This document shows positions 46,515-59,362 of a stretch of DNA of 64,000 nt, one piece after another; within the stretch, counting starts at the first letter, position 1, and each line of letters begins with the position of its first letter. Position numbers and translations under genes: made by a program. Under the pieces are notes generated by a model. It was not told the DNA's origin. It was given only the letters and a program-made list of their open reading frames with translations, and did not search any database. This stretch comes from Bacillus aquiflavi (GTDB taxonomy: Bacteria; Bacillota; Bacilli; Bacillales; Cytobacillaceae), in NCBI RefSeq assembly GCF_019915265.1, contig NZ_CP082780.1, positions 1,054,001-1,118,000 of the forward strand, given 5' to 3'.

Positions 46515-47864
46515 ATGTCACAAACAAAAAGTAAAACGAACGCTGTTTTAGATGTCCGTGATGTACCATCGTTAGGAAAATGGCTGACGTTAAGTATACA
46601 ACATTTATTTGCTATGTTTGGAGCTACGGTGCTTGTGCCAATACTCGTTGATTTAAGCCCTGGTGTAGCTCTTATTTCAAGCGGACTTGGTACACTTGCC
46701 TATTTGCTCATTACGAAAGGAAGAATTCCAGCATACTTAGGTTCATCGTTCGCTTTCATTGCACCAATTATATTGGCAAAATCTATTGGAGGGCCAGAAG
46801 CTGCGATGATTGGCAGTTTTCTAGCTGGTATCATTTATGGAATAATCGCCCTCTTTATTAGTAAATTTGGTATTAATTGGCTTATGAAAATATTGCCTCC
46901 TGTTGTCGTCGGTCCAGTCATTATCGTCATCGGTTTAGGACTTGCCGGAACAGCAGTAAACATGGCAATGTATGAAAATCCAGGTGCACCAGTCAATGAA
47001 CTAGTTTACAGTTCAACTCATTTTATGGTAGCACTTGCAACATTAGCAATTACGATTATAAGTGCGATTTTTCTTAGAGGATTTTTATCTTTAATCCCGG
47101 TTCTTGTCGGGATCGTTGCAGGCTATATAATTGCTTATTTTGCTGGAATAGTAGACTTAAGTATAGTTAAAAATGCTCAACTTTTTGAGATTCCAGACTT
47201 CGTCGTTCCGTTTGTACACTATACTCCGTCATTTTCTTGGGAAGTCGCACTTATTATGGTGCCTGTAGCCATTGTCACTCTTGCTGAACATATCGGCGAT
47301 CAGATGGTATTAAGTAAAGTTGTCGGGAAAAACTTTATTCAAAATCCAGGTTTGCACCGTTCTATATTAGGAGATGGAGTTGCCACAATTATCGCTTCTT
47401 TTATTGGCGGACCTCCTAATACGACTTATGGAGAAAATATCGGGGTATTAGCCATTACACGAGTATTCAGTGTTTTTGTAATTGGCGGTGCAGCTGTTAT
47501 CGCCATTTTATTCGGATTTATTGGAAAAATAACAGCATTAATTAGTACGATTCCTTCCGCAGTAATGGGTGGTGTTTCAATTCTATTATTTGGAATTATT
47601 GCTTCGAGTGGATTAAGAATGTTAATCGACAACAATGTTGATCTTGGGATTAAAAGGAATTTAATTATTTCGTCTGTCATTCTTGTGATTGGAGTAGGCG
47701 GGGCATTTATTCAAATTGGTGAACGTCTGTCATTATCGGGGATGGCTTTAGCAGCAATTGTTGGGATTATTTTAAACTTAATTTTGCCAGGTCGCAAAGA
47801 CGGCTTTGGAACAGAAAATATTTTTGAAAAACCGGAACAAGATAATAATAAAACTATTGCTTAA
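46515..47864 (+). CDS. pyrP: Uracil permease
   Basis: A nucleobase/cation symporter of the NCS2 (UraA) family, 449 residues with about 14 membrane segments. Typical segments are QHLFAMFGATVLVPILVDLSPG (TM1), ALVTLAEHIGDQ-type TM8 (here IVTLAEHIGDQMVL with the catalytic Glu) and GGPPNTTYGENIGV (TM10). It imports uracil with protons. It lies between two PyrR attenuators. Confidence 0.95.
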   Translation: MSQTKSKTNAVLDVRDVPSLGKWLTLSIQHLFAMFGATVLVPILVDLSPGVALISSGLGTLAYLLITKGRIPAYLGSSFAFIAPIILAKSIGGPEAAMIGSFLAGIIYGIIALFISKFGINWLMKILPPVVVGPVIIVIGLGLAGTAVNMAMYENPGAPVNELVYSSTHFMVALATLAITIISAIFLRGFLSLIPVLVGIVAGYIIAYFAGIVDLSIVKNAQLFEIPDFVVPFVHYTPSFSWEVALIMVPVAIVTLAEHIGDQMVLSKVVGKNFIQNPGLHRSILGDGVATIIASFIGGPPNTTYGENIGVLAITRVFSVFVIGGAAVIAILFGFIGKITALISTIPSAVMGGVSILLFGIIASSGLRMLIDNNVDLGIKRNLIISSVILVIGVGGAFIQIGERLSLSGMALAAIVGIILNLILPGRKDGFGTENIFEKPEQDNNKTIA

Positions 47865-47883
47865 TATTCACCCTTTAAATAAT

Positions 47884-48002
47884 AGTCCAGTGAGGCTATA
47901 AAGGGTGTTATGAGTAAAAACGGCAAACAAATTAGAATGTATTTCTTGCCTTTTTACAAACATGCATAACACCCTGATCATCCGATTTAGGGTGTTTTTT
48001 TA
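47884..48002 (+). promoter_or_regulatory. PyrR attenuator 3 (pyrP-pyrB)
   Basis: Binding loop AGTCCAGTGAGGCT at 47884-47897, then terminator stem AACACCCT / AGGGTGTT (47968-47996) with TTTTTT. Confidence 0.9.
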
Positions 48003-48035
48003 AAGGCAACAACAATTCGAAGGAGGCTTCTTGAA

Positions 48036-48974
48036 ATGAGGCATTTGCTAACAACTTCTCAGCTGTCAGTAGATGAAATTCACGAAATATTAGCAGAAGC
48101 AAATAAAATTTCAACAGGTGAATTTCATAAACAAAAAAATCAAAGGTTTGTAGCAAATTTGTTCTTTGAACCAAGCACAAGAACAAAAAGCAGCTTTGAA
48201 ATGGCAGAACGGAAACTTGGTTTAGAGGTCATTCCTTTTGAAGCAAGTACATCAAGCGTATTGAAAGGCGAGACTTTATATGATACGGCTAAAACGCTGG
48301 AAGCTATCGGAGTCGATGTACTCGTAATCCGCCAAAAAAAAGATCAATATTTTACTGAATTACAAGATCGAATCTCCATTCCAATCATTAATGCTGGAGA
48401 TGGCTGTGGGCATCATCCTACGCAAACGTTATTAGATTTATTAACAATTCAGCAGGAATTTGGGAAATTTGAGCAATTAAAAATCTCAATTATCGGTGAT
48501 ATAAGACATAGCCGTGTTGCTCGTTCTAATGCCGACGCCCTTTTAAGACTTGGTGCAGACGTTGTGTTCTCAGGACCTGAAGAATGGTTTGATGATCATA
48601 TAATCGGGAAAGGGCGCTATGAAACAATCGATGAAGCAATTTCAACATCAGATGTTGTCATGCTGCTTAGAATCCAACATGAACGCCACGAACATAAGGA
48701 TAAAAGAAGTGCTAATGAGTATCATAAGCTCTACGGTTTAACAGTAGACAGGGAGAAGCAAATGAAACCTGGAAGTATTATTATGCACCCGGCACCTGTC
48801 AATAGGAATGTGGAAATTGCTGATAATCTTGTTGAATCAAAGCGTTCAAGAATATTTAAACAAATGGAAAATGGTGTATACGTCAGAATGGCTGTTTTAA
48901 ATAAAGCATTAAAAACTGTTGAGGGAGGAAAGAAAGATGTCTCTAAAAATCATCAATGGTCAATTGCTTACTAG
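48036..48974 (+). CDS. pyrB: Aspartate carbamoyltransferase
   Basis: Catalytic subunit that condenses carbamoyl phosphate and aspartate. It has 312 residues. The carbamoyl-phosphate motif [13 protein letters not shown] lies near residue 47, [15 protein letters not shown] near residue 128, and [12 protein letters not shown] near residue 249. The C terminus runs about eight residues longer than the B. subtilis enzyme as I recall it and overlaps pyrC by 38 bases. AAGGAGG precedes the ATG. It has no regulatory subunit here, as usual in Bacillus. Confidence 0.95.
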   Translation: MRHLLTTSQLSVDEIHEILAEANKISTGEFHKQKNQRFVANLFFEPSTRTKSSFEMAERKLGLEVIPFEASTSSVLKGETLYDTAKTLEAIGVDVLVIRQKKDQYFTELQDRISIPIINAGDGCGHHPTQTLLDLLTIQQEFGKFEQLKISIIGDIRHSRVARSNADALLRLGADVVFSGPEEWFDDHIIGKGRYETIDEAISTSDVVMLLRIQHERHEHKDKRSANEYHKLYGLTVDREKQMKPGSIIMHPAPVNRNVEIADNLVESKRSRIFKQMENGVYVRMAVLNKALKTVEGGKKDVSKNHQWSIAY

Positions 48975-50223
48975 CAACAGGACCCTTAAAAAGGTGGACA
49001 TTTTCATAGAAGATGGGGTGATCACTGAAATTAACGAATTCATCGATTCGATTGCTGACGAAATAATAGATGCAAAAGGCAGTTTACTTGCTCCAGGATT
49101 TATTGATGTTCATGTTCATCTTCGTGAGCCAGGCGGCGAGAAAAAAGAGACGATTGCAACTGGTACACTTGCCGCAGCAAAAGGAGGCTTTACTACTGTT
49201 GCAGCAATGCCAAATACAAGACCTGTTCCAGACTCGAAGGAGCAAATGGAGTGGCTTATTAACAGGATTAAAGAAACTGCAGTTATTCGTGTACTTCCAT
49301 ATGCTTCAATCACTGTTCGTGAGCTCGGAGAGGAATTAACGAATTTCAGTGATTTAAAAGCTGCAGGAGCGTTTGCTTTTACAGATGATGGTGTTGGTAT
49401 TCAAGAAGCGGGAAAAATGCTTAAAGCAATGAAACAGGCAGCAGCTCTGAAAATGCCAATTGTAGCCCATTGTGAAGATAATAGTTTAATTAATAAAGGA
49501 GCAGTCCATGAAGGTGTTTTTTCAAAAAAGCATGGAATAAATGGGATTCCGTCTGTATGTGAGTCTGTGCATATTGCAAGAGATGTACTGCTTGCAGAAG
49601 CTGCTAATTGTCATTACCACGTCTGTCATATCAGTACGAAAGAATCTGTCAGAACAGTCCGCAATGCAAAGCGTGCTGGCATTCATGTTACTGCAGAAGT
49701 AACGCCTCATCATTTATTATTATGTGATGAAGATATTCCAGAATTAGATTCTAACTTTAAAATGAATCCGCCTCTAAGAGGAAAAGAAGATCGAAATGCC
49801 CTCATTGAAGGTTTGCTTGATGGAACAATAGATTTTATTGCAACAGATCATGCACCTCATACAGAAGAAGAAAAGGCAGAAGGAATGCTATTAGCACCTT
49901 TCGGAATAGTAGGCCTAGAAACAGCGTTCCCACTTTTATATACGAACTTAGTTGAAAAAGGAATATTATCGCTAAAAGAATTAATTGACTTTTTAACTGT
50001 GAAGCCTGCTCAAACTTTTAACCTTCCTTAGGGGAAAATAGAAACAGGTGCTGTAGCAGATATTGTTATTCTTGATCTGACGAACGAAGAAACAATTGAT
50101 CCAACTACCTTCCTTTCGAAAGGAAAAAACACTCCGTTTACAGGTTGGAAATGTAAGGGATGGCCAATTGCAACAATAGCCGAGGGAAAAGTTGTATGGA
50201 GCAAAGGAAGTGTGAAAGCATGA
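48937..50223 (+). CDS. pyrC: Dihydroorotase PyrC, interrupted by an in-frame TAG
   Basis: Zinc amidohydrolase that cyclises carbamoyl aspartate. Metal and substrate motifs are intact: [10 protein letters not shown] near residue 58, HCEDNSL near residue 178, HISTKESV near residue 231 and IATDHAPHT near residue 302. A TAG at 50029-50031 follows FNLP and stops the frame at residue 364, but the same frame continues with [16 protein letters not shown] and [11 protein letters not shown] to TGA at 50221. With the TAG read through, the length is 428 residues, the family length. Homologues carry Tyr here as I recall, so TAT or TAC to TAG is the probable change. The ATG at 48937 follows GGGAGGAAAG. Confidence 0.87.
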
Positions 50224-51302
50224 AGCGACAACTTATATTAGAAGATGGAACAGTATTTGTAGGGGAAGGAATCGGAAGTGACACGGAAAAGATTGGTGAA
50301 GTTGTGTTTAATACAAGTATGACAGGCTACCAAGAAATTTTATCTGATCCTTCCTACTGCGGACAAATTGTTACATTTACATATCCGTTAATAGGTAATT
50401 ATGGGATGAATCGTGATGATTTTGAGTCCATTAATCCAGCTATTAGTGGTCTAATTGTGAAAGAAGCAGCTAATTTTCCATCAAATTGGCGGAATGAGCT
50501 AGCCATTGATGAATATTTAAAGCAAAAAAATATAACAGGAATCGCCAAAATTGATACGAGAAAACTGACGAGAATTATTCGCAAATATGGGACATTAAAA
50601 GGAATCATTTGTAGTATTGATACAAAAGTTGAAGAGGTTCTTCCGCGATTGCAAGCAACGAAGCTTCGAAACGATCAAGTAAAGCAAGTATCAACAAAAA
50701 CCCCTTATCCAAGTCCTGGGAGAGGTTATCGTGTTGTACTTGTTGACTTTGGGATGAAACATGGTATTTTACGAGAGCTTAACAAACGAAATTGTGATGT
50801 AATTGTCGTGCCATATCATACGAGTGCAGGAGAAATATTAAATTTAAGTCCTGATGGGGTTATCTTTTCAAATGGTCCCGGCAATCCAGAAGATGTTCAA
50901 GAAGCTGCCAGTGTTATTAATAGCCTTTTAGGAAAAGTTCCGCTATTCGGAATCTCTTTAGGGCATCAGTTGCTTGCATTAGCATGTGGAGCAAAAATAA
51001 AAAAAATGAAAATAGGTCATCGGGGCGCAAGCTATCCTGTGAAAGATTTACAGACTGGAAAAATACTTTTTACCTCCCAAAATCACGGCTACACAGTAGA
51101 TGAAAATTCACTTGCAGGAACTGAGTTAGAAGTTAGCTATCTTGCTGTTAATGATGGTTCAATTGAAGGATTGAAACATAAGAACATAGCTGCGTTCGGT
51201 GTTCAATTTAATCCAGAATCTTCACCAGGATCAGAAGATGCTAACAAGTTGTTTGATCAATTTTTACAAATGGTTAAATCTGAAAAACAAGAGGTGCTAT
51301 AA
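50220..51302 (+). CDS. pyrAA: Carbamoyl-phosphate synthase small chain PyrAA with altered glutaminase triad
   Basis: The small subunit normally hydrolyses glutamine and passes ammonia to PyrAB. It has 360 residues. The N-terminal CPSase domain is normal. In the class I glutamine amidotransferase domain the nucleophile elbow reads GISLGHQ (Ser246, codon TCT at 50955) instead of GICLGHQ, and the histidine motif reads FNPE (Asn331, codon AAT at 51210) instead of FHPE. Only the Glu of the triad remains. The NHPV stretch after the elbow is also changed (GASYPV). The oxyanion and Gln-binding SQNHGYTV is kept. The protein is probably unable to use glutamine. The start ATG overlaps the pyrC stop (ATGA). 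Confidence 0.92.
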   Translation: MKRQLILEDGTVFVGEGIGSDTEKIGEVVFNTSMTGYQEILSDPSYCGQIVTFTYPLIGNYGMNRDDFESINPAISGLIVKEAANFPSNWRNELAIDEYLKQKNITGIAKIDTRKLTRIIRKYGTLKGIICSIDTKVEEVLPRLQATKLRNDQVKQVSTKTPYPSPGRGYRVVLVDFGMKHGILRELNKRNCDVIVVPYHTSAGEILNLSPDGVIFSNGPGNPEDVQEAASVINSLLGKVPLFGISLGHQLLALACGAKIKKMKIGHRGASYPVKDLQTGKILFTSQNHGYTVDENSLAGTELEVSYLAVNDGSIEGLKHKNIAAFGVQFNPESSPGSEDANKLFDQFLQMVKSEKQEVL

Positions 51303-51303
51303 C

Positions 51304-54300
51304 ATGCCGAAACGTACAGATATAAACAGCATTTTAGTGATCGGATCGGGACCAATTGTCATTGGACAAGCGGCGGAGTTTGATTATGCAGGTACTCAAG
51401 CTTGTATTGCATTAAAAGAAGAAGGTTATAAAGTCATACTAATAAATTCAAATCCAGCGACAATCATGACAGATACGGAAATTGCAGATGTTGTCTATAT
51501 TGAGCCATTAACTCATGAATTTGTTAGTCGAATCATTCGAAAAGAGCGCCCAGATGCCATTTTACCGACTTTAGGCGGGCAAACAGGATTAAACTTAGCA
51601 GTAGAATTAGCTAAATCAGGTGTGTTAGCCGAATGTGGAGTAGAAATTCTCGGAACGAATCTTGAGGCAATAGAAAAAGCAGAAGATCGTGATCTTTTTA
51701 GAACATTAATGAATGAGCTTAACGAACCTGTGCCAGAAAGTGCAATTGTCCATAATCTCGAAGAGGCTTACAATTTCGTTCAAGAAGTTGGCTATCCTGT
51801 TATTGTCCGTCCAGCATATACACTCGGTGGAACAGGCGGCGGAATTTGTGATAACGAAGAGGAACTTCAGGAAATTGTTAAAAATGGTTTAAAAAGCAGC
51901 CCTGTTCACCAATGTTTATTAGAAAGAAGTATAGCTGGATTTAAGGAAATTGAGTACGAAGTGATGCGCGATGCGAATGATACTGCAATTGTTATTTGCC
52001 ATATGGAAAATATTGATCCAGTTGGGATTCATACGGGTGATTCGATTGTCGTTGCACCATGTCAAACATTAAGCGATAGAGAAATTCAATTATTAAGAAG
52101 TACGTCATTAAAAATTATTCGTGCTTTAGAAATCGAGGGAGGTTGTAATGTCCAGCTTGCTCTTGATCCACATAGCTTTCAATACTATATCATTGAAGTG
52201 AATCCGCGTGTAAGCCGCTCTTCTGCATTAGCGTCCAAGGCAACCGGGTTTCCGATTGCAAAAATTGCCGCAAAAATTGCTATTGGCTTTACATTAGATG
52301 AAATAAAAAATCCTGTTACAGAACAAACATATGCTTGTTCTGAAGCAGTTATTGATTATGTTGTCACGAAAATCCCACGGTGGCCATTTGACAAATTTGA
52401 GTCGGCAAACCGTTTATTAGGGACGCAAATGAAAGCAACTGGAGAGGTCATGGCGATCGGCCGCACTTTTGAAGAGTCGCTTTTAAAAGCGGTCCGCTCA
52501 TTAGAAACTGATACTTATCATTTACAATTGAAAGATGCTGAAACATATTCAAATGATATGATTGAAAAAAGAATCCGTAAAGCAGGAGACGAACGGCTCT
52601 TTTTTATCTCTGAAGCGATACGACGGGGGATTTCAATTGAACAAGTTTATAAGTGGAGCGCAATAGACCTTTTCTTTTTAAAGAAAATAAAAGAAATCAT
52701 TGCGTTTGAACAAGCGATAGCAAAGGTTCCGTATGATCGGCAAACGTTAATTAGATCAAAAGAACTTGGTTTTACAGATAAAAAGATTGCTGAGCTTTGG
52801 AATGTATCTGAAAAGGAAGTATACGAGTGGAGAAGAAAAGAAGGAATTACACCTGTTTATAAAATGGTTGATACTTGTTCAGCCGAATTTGAGTCTACTA
52901 CCCCATATTTTTATGGAACGTACGAAGAAGAAAATGAATCGCTTGTTTCTGAGCGCAAAAGTGTTGTTGTTCTCGGTTCTGGACCTATCCGCATCGGGCA
53001 AGGGATTGAATTTGATTATGCAACAGTTCATTCTGTCTGGGCTATTAAGGAAGCGGGTTATGAGGCAATTATTATCAATAATAATCCCGAAACGGTTTCA
53101 ACTGATTTTAGCATTTCAGATAAACTTTATTTTGAGCCGCTTACGATAGAAGACGTAATGCATGTAATTGATCATGAAAAACCAGAAGGAGTCGTAGTTC
53201 AATTTGGTGGACAAACAGCGATTAATTTAGCTGCAAGCCTTGTGGAACGTGGTGTGAACATTCTTGGAACTTCACTTGAAGATTTGGATCGAGCTGAAAA
53301 TCGAGATAAGTTTGAACATGCGTTAGTAGAGCTAGATATTCCACAGCCAAAAGGACAAACAGCAACATCTGTTGAGGAAGCTGTCGGGATTGCAGCGGAA
53401 ATCGGTTATCCCGTCTTAGTTAGGCCTTCCTACGTTCTTGGCGGACGTGCGATGGAGATCGTTTATAAAGAGAAAGAGCTTCTTCATTATATGAAAAATG
53501 CAGTGAATATTAATCCAGAACATCCAGTCTTAATTGACCGATATTTAACAGGGAAAGAAATTGAGGTAGATGCAATTTGTGATGGGGAAAATGTTTTAAT
53601 CCCTGGAATTATGGAGCATATAGAACGGGCTGGTGTCCATTCAGGCGACTCGATTGCTGTATACCCTCCTCAAAGCTTATCAAACGATGTAAAAATAAAA
53701 ATTGCTGATTACACAGATAGACTTGCGAAAGGTTTAAACATCATTGGTTTGCTAAACATTCAATATGTAGCCGTTAATGAGGATGTTTATGTAATAGAGG
53801 TAAACCCACGTTCAAGTAGGACAGTCCCTCTTTTAAGTAAAATTACAAATGTCCCGATGGCAAAAGTGGCAACTAAAGTCATTTTAGGTCAATCATTAAT
53901 TGAACAAGGTTTTCAACCAGGGCTTTTACAAGAACAAAAAGGTGTATACGTAAAAGTACCAGTTTTCTCTTTTGAAAAACTACGAAGGGTTGATATTAAT
54001 CTTGGACCTGAAATGAAATCAACCGGTGAAGTAATGGGAAAAGATGTTACGTTAGAAAAAGCATTATACAAAGGACTTGTTGCATCAGGCATGAAAATTC
54101 ATCGCTATGGAACAGTCTTGTTAACAATTGCTGATAAAGACAAAGAGGAAGCATTACAAATTGCAAAACGATTTGTAACGATAGGATATCAATTAATGGC
54201 GACAAATGGAACAGCGCGAACGTTGAATGAAGCTGGAATTCCAGTAAAAGTTGTTGAAAAAATAGGTTCTAGTGATGAAGATCTTTTAGATGTCATTAGA

Positions 54301-54498
54301 AATGGCGGCGCACAATTCGTTATTAATACGTTAACGAAAGGAAAACAGCCTGAACGGGATGGCTTTCGAATTCGTCGTGAGGCAGTAGAAAATGGGATTC
54401 CATGTTTAACTTCTTTAGATACGGCAGAAGCAATTTTACGAGTGTTGGAGTCGATTGAGTTTTCGGCGGAACCGATGGGTGTAAAAGATGCTAACTAG
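51304..54498 (+). CDS. pyrAB: Carbamoyl-phosphate synthase large chain PyrAB
   Basis: A 1064-residue synthetase with two ATP-grasp halves. The N half (carboxyphosphate) has [21 protein letters not shown] and [12 protein letters not shown]. The C half (carbamate) begins near residue 555 with [15 protein letters not shown] and has [15 protein letters not shown]. The last about 130 residues are the allosteric domain. ATP and bicarbonate sites look intact. It can work with free ammonia, which matters because its partner PyrAA seems to lack glutaminase residues. It starts two bases after the pyrAA stop. Confidence 0.96.
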   Translation: MPKRTDINSILVIGSGPIVIGQAAEFDYAGTQACIALKEEGYKVILINSNPATIMTDTEIADVVYIEPLTHEFVSRIIRKERPDAILPTLGGQTGLNLAVELAKSGVLAECGVEILGTNLEAIEKAEDRDLFRTLMNELNEPVPESAIVHNLEEAYNFVQEVGYPVIVRPAYTLGGTGGGICDNEEELQEIVKNGLKSSPVHQCLLERSIAGFKEIEYEVMRDANDTAIVICHMENIDPVGIHTGDSIVVAPCQTLSDREIQLLRSTSLKIIRALEIEGGCNVQLALDPHSFQYYIIEVNPRVSRSSALASKATGFPIAKIAAKIAIGFTLDEIKNPVTEQTYACSEAVIDYVVTKIPRWPFDKFESANRLLGTQMKATGEVMAIGRTFEESLLKAVRSLETDTYHLQLKDAETYSNDMIEKRIRKAGDERLFFISEAIRRGISIEQVYKWSAIDLFFLKKIKEIIAFEQAIAKVPYDRQTLIRSKELGFTDKKIAELWNVSEKEVYEWRRKEGITPVYKMVDTCSAEFESTTPYFYGTYEEENESLVSERKSVVVLGSGPIRIGQGIEFDYATVHSVWAIKEAGYEAIIINNNPETVSTDFSISDKLYFEPLTIEDVMHVIDHEKPEGVVVQFGGQTAINLAASLVERGVNILGTSLEDLDRAENRDKFEHALVELDIPQPKGQTATSVEEAVGIAAEIGYPVLVRPSYVLGGRAMEIVYKEKELLHYMKNAVNINPEHPVLIDRYLTGKEIEVDAICDGENVLIPGIMEHIERAGVHSGDSIAVYPPQSLSNDVKIKIADYTDRLAKGLNIIGLLNIQYVAVNEDVYVIEVNPRSSRTVPLLSKITNVPMAKVATKVILGQSLIEQGFQPGLLQEQKGVYVKVPVFSFEKLRRVDINLGPEMKSTGEVMGKDVTLEKALYKGLVASGMKIHRYGTVLLTIADKDKEEALQIAKRFVTIGYQLMATNGTARTLNEAGIPVKVVEKIGSSDEDLLDVIRNGGAQFVINTLTKGKQPERDGFRIRREAVENGIPCLTSLDTAEAILRVLESIEFSAEPMGVKDAN

Positions 54499-54512
54499 GA
54501 GGCGGTATAACT

Positions 54513-56916
<2,404 letters not shown>

Positions 56917-57543
56917 ATGAAGCGTTCGATTGCAAAGCATTTACTCAATATAAACGCTGTTTTTCTACGCCCAAATGAACCGTTTACATGGGCTTCTGGA
57001 ATTCGTTCTCCGATATATTGTGATAATCGATTGACATTATCATATCCTGAGATTCGTAAAGAAATTGCTAACGGTTTAAAAGCATTAATGACAGAACATT
57101 TCCCAGAGGCTGAAGTGATTGCTGGGACTGCAACAGCAGGAATCCCTCACGCCGCATGGGTTAGTGATCTGTCAAATTTACCAATGTGTTATGTTCGCTC
57201 TAAGGCGAAACAGCACGGAAAAGGAAATCAAATTGAAGGAAAAGTAGAAGCAGGACAAAAGGTCGTTGTCATTGAAGATTTAATTTCAACAGGCGGAAGT
57301 GTTATTACAGCAGTTGAAGCATTAAAAGAGGCAGGCTGTGACGTGCTTGGGGTTGTCTCGATTTTCACCTATGAACTTGAAAAAGGAAAAGAACAGCTTT
57401 TAAAAGCAAACATTCACGCTTATTCTCTAACTGATTTTACAACATTAATTTCAGTTGCCGAAGAAAGTGGATTAATTACAAATGCTGATCTCAAAAAACT
57501 TAAAGCTTGGCGAAAAAATCCTACTAATTGGGAAACAAAGTAA
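56917..57543 (+). CDS. pyrE: Orotate phosphoribosyltransferase
   Basis: Joins orotate and PRPP to give OMP. It has 208 residues. The PRPP motif [19 protein letters not shown] lies near residue 115, [15 protein letters not shown] near residue 70, and [17 protein letters not shown] is the flexible catalytic loop. The ATG follows GGGAGGGGGC. It is the last gene of the pyr operon; a terminator follows. Confidence 0.95.
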   Translation: MKRSIAKHLLNINAVFLRPNEPFTWASGIRSPIYCDNRLTLSYPEIRKEIANGLKALMTEHFPEAEVIAGTATAGIPHAAWVSDLSNLPMCYVRSKAKQHGKGNQIEGKVEAGQKVVVIEDLISTGGSVITAVEALKEAGCDVLGVVSIFTYELEKGKEQLLKANIHAYSLTDFTTLISVAEESGLITNADLKKLKAWRKNPTNWETK

Positions 57544-57592
57544 AAAGATTGTAGGTAAACTCTTAAAATGGAGTTAGCCTACAATCTTTTTT
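57542..57592 (+). terminator. pyr operon terminator
   Basis: AAAAAGATTGTAGG pairs with CCTACAATCTTTTT (plus an outer-inner extension AACTC / GAGTT), with an eight-base loop and a T run. It ends the plus-strand operon. Confidence 0.85.
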
Positions 57593-57702
57593 GATTTGAA
57601 ACTTTTTTTCTCTTTATTCTGCTAATTTTAGGGCGGTATTACTTCATCGTCCTCTTTAGACTAGCTGACACGGTCGTTAACACTTGAAAAATCCCAAAAA
57701 CC

Positions 57703-57867
57703 ATGCTGTACTTTCATACCCCCTCTACTAATGGAAGGATAGAAGGCACCCATCATAAAATTAAGAATATTAAACGACGAGCTTATGGCTATAGAAATCC
57801 TCAAAGATTCAGGACACGTGTATTTTTGGAGTGTACAGGTAAAACTTACAATAAACAGATTGCTTAG
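57703..57867 (+). pseudogene. C-terminal remnant of an ISL3-type transposase
   Basis: In one frame the DNA reads TPSTNGRIEGTHHKIKNIKR then RAYGYRNPQRFRTRVF, which resembles the end of ISL3-family transposases (SNG.EG.N.KIK..KR..YGYRNF..FR.R). Only about 55 codons remain, with no transposase body upstream in any frame. It marks an old insertion between the pyr operon and the toxin array. Confidence 0.65.
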
Positions 57868-57985
57868 CCACTTCTTCTTCAGCATTTAGTAAATAATAGT
57901 TGGTGGAAAAGAAGCCGTCAAGGAAAGCACTTGACCGCTTCCTTTCCACCAACTAGCCAGCTTGTAAGCTGAAGAAGGAAAGATT
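57868..57985. repeat. Nested inverted repeats next to the transposase remnant
   Basis: Outer arms: CTTCTTCTTCAGC (57871-57883) and GCTGAAGAAGGAAAG (57968 on). Inner arms: TTGGTGGAAA (57900-57909) and TTTCCACCAA (57943-57952), continued inward by GAAGC / GCTTC and GTCAAG / CTTGAC. These may be the end of the former insertion sequence or a terminator. The remaining bases of the 500-base gap to 58076 show no gene. Confidence 0.5.
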
Positions 57986-58076
57986 TTGAGTGGCTCCAAT
58001 CTAGCTAACTAATTACCAGAATTTTTTCCGAATCACAAACAATGGTGAAGAGACAAAATTTCTAACATAGATGTCA

Positions 58077-58535
58077 TTATACGTTACTTGCTTTTACCTC
58101 TTCATACCATGCATTGAAATTATCAAAAGAAGTTAAACTATTATCATCTGAGTATACATTCTCATATTTGTAATCAGCTTCTAAATTATTAGATTTGACA
58201 TCATATTTTAACTTTAATTCTGTCGGTATACTTTGATTATATTGTTTACATAAATCTACTATTCTTTGTAAATCTTGTACACCTATTTTTAACACTGATA
58301 ATCTTCTTTCTTTATTATCATCTATCTTTTCATTAGTCTCAGCTAACACATTATTAACTTCATTTGTTCTCACAATTTTTCCATTTATTTTATAAAATGC
58401 ATTGAACGAAAATACTCCATTTTCATTAGAAGCATAAATATATATATTTTCTGCCTTGGAATCTACATATTCTAAGCAAAGTGATACCATATCTGCTTGT
58501 ATATCCATAAAATCATCTTCAAATATTTTACTCAC
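58077..58535 (-). CDS. Immunity protein, YezG/DUF600 type (cassette 3)
   Basis: A 152-residue protein matching the DUF600/YezG immunity pattern: ENIYIYASNENGVFSFNAFYKINGKIV, then ..LKIGVQDLQRIVDLCKQYNQSIPTELKLKYDVKSNNLEADYKYENVY, with an acidic C-terminal FNAWYEEVKAS. DUF600 proteins neutralise LXG toxins with YeeF-type nuclease domains. The start is four bases after the toxin stop, so the pair is cotranslated. Confidence 0.78.
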   Translation of the reverse strand: MSKIFEDDFMDIQADMVSLCLEYVDSKAENIYIYASNENGVFSFNAFYKINGKIVRTNEVNNVLAETNEKIDDNKERRLSVLKIGVQDLQRIVDLCKQYNQSIPTELKLKYDVKSNNLEADYKYENVYSDDNSLTSFDNFNAWYEEVKASNV

Positions 58536-58538
58536 TAG

Positions 58539-59123
58539 CTAGTTCTCCTTTTGCTTATTTGTTATACGTTCATAATAGTCAGCACCATCTATTGAATAGT
58601 TTACCTCAAAAGAAGTTGGACGTGAAGTCCCAGTTTCATAATTAATTTTAATATCTACTGAGACCTTTTTTCTTTGTTCAATAGCTTTAGCCCATGTATT
58701 TTCTATTTTCTTATATGCACTTTGATTTACTTTCCTTGCTTGAGAAACCAAGTTATCTAGTTCTGGAGAGCCACCAAATCTATCGCCAAATATGTGTCCT
58801 GCATGGTCTCCAGGTAATTTATTAGGTGTGTTAGGATTATGTGGTAATCTTCCTGCGTGTTTTTTTATTTTCAAATCGTCTGCACTTGCATGAGTTATCT
58901 CCCCCTTTGAATTTGTCTCATAAGAATATCCATGTTCTCCCGCTTTATATTTTATATTTGGGTTTAATTCCCCATTTTCTAAATGACTGCCATCAGTAAT
59001 AATCTTTTCAGCCCCACTGGCTTTTTTACTACCTTCTCCAACACTCACCGACACTTTCCCATCACGACTATCTCCAAACGCTTCCTTACTCGCTTGGTGG
59101 ATTCGATTGTACAAGTCATCCAT
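58539..59123 (-). CDS. Orphan toxin C-terminal domain, DNA/RNA non-specific endonuclease type (cassette 3)
   Basis: From 59123 the frame opens with MDDLYNRIHQASKEAFGDS, the end of the LXG pre-toxin region, so the ATG is an internal one. The frame is open further upstream but has no start codon before a frameshift. The C-terminal domain (residues about 50-194) has RLPHNPNTPNKLPGDHAGHIFGDRFGGS, then ELDNLVSQ.., W near residue 143 and SRPTSFEVNYSIDG. This is the pattern of YeeF/YobL-type non-specific nucleases with the GD-x-AGH motif. No LXG domain is attached, so this is a silent or orphan cassette with its own immunity gene. Confidence 0.78.
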   Translation of the reverse strand: MDDLYNRIHQASKEAFGDSRDGKVSVSVGEGSKKASGAEKIITDGSHLENGELNPNIKYKAGEHGYSYETNSKGEITHASADDLKIKKHAGRLPHNPNTPNKLPGDHAGHIFGDRFGGSPELDNLVSQARKVNQSAYKKIENTWAKAIEQRKKVSVDIKINYETGTSRPTSFEVNYSIDGADYYERITNKQKEN

Positions 59124-59362
59124 TACGTTGTATGGAATCGTATTAACTTTGCCTGTAGTAAAAGCGGGAGTTAATCCTTTAGTAATCGGTATCGGTGGCG
59201 GGATCTTGTTTGAAACATTTCCGACCTTTCCAACATGACCGAGTTTTTTGTAGCGTTTCCAAGCTGACCTGCTCTACTTAATCCTTTATCCTTTATCTCC
59301 GATTACGCCAATCCCAATTGTTGTTAAACCATAGGAGAAGAATTCAGCGCGGCTGTGGGCAA
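59038..59362 (-). repeat. Pre-toxin repeat, copy C (truncated)
   Basis: About 325 bases nearly the same as 62205-62510 of the LXG gene and 60638-60950 of copy B, covering the AEFFSYGLTTIGIGVIGDKG to KEAFGDSR segment. It carries the 7-base duplication (GGATAAA read on the minus strand) that puts a TAA in frame, and two extra As in the NATK codons. Homology stops abruptly at about 59362, where unrelated sequence begins. Confidence 0.85.

Noticed and set aside
57661-57885. 74-codon minus-strand frame after pyrE
   Set aside because: The opposite strand reads as an ISL3 transposase tail, which explains the open frame.
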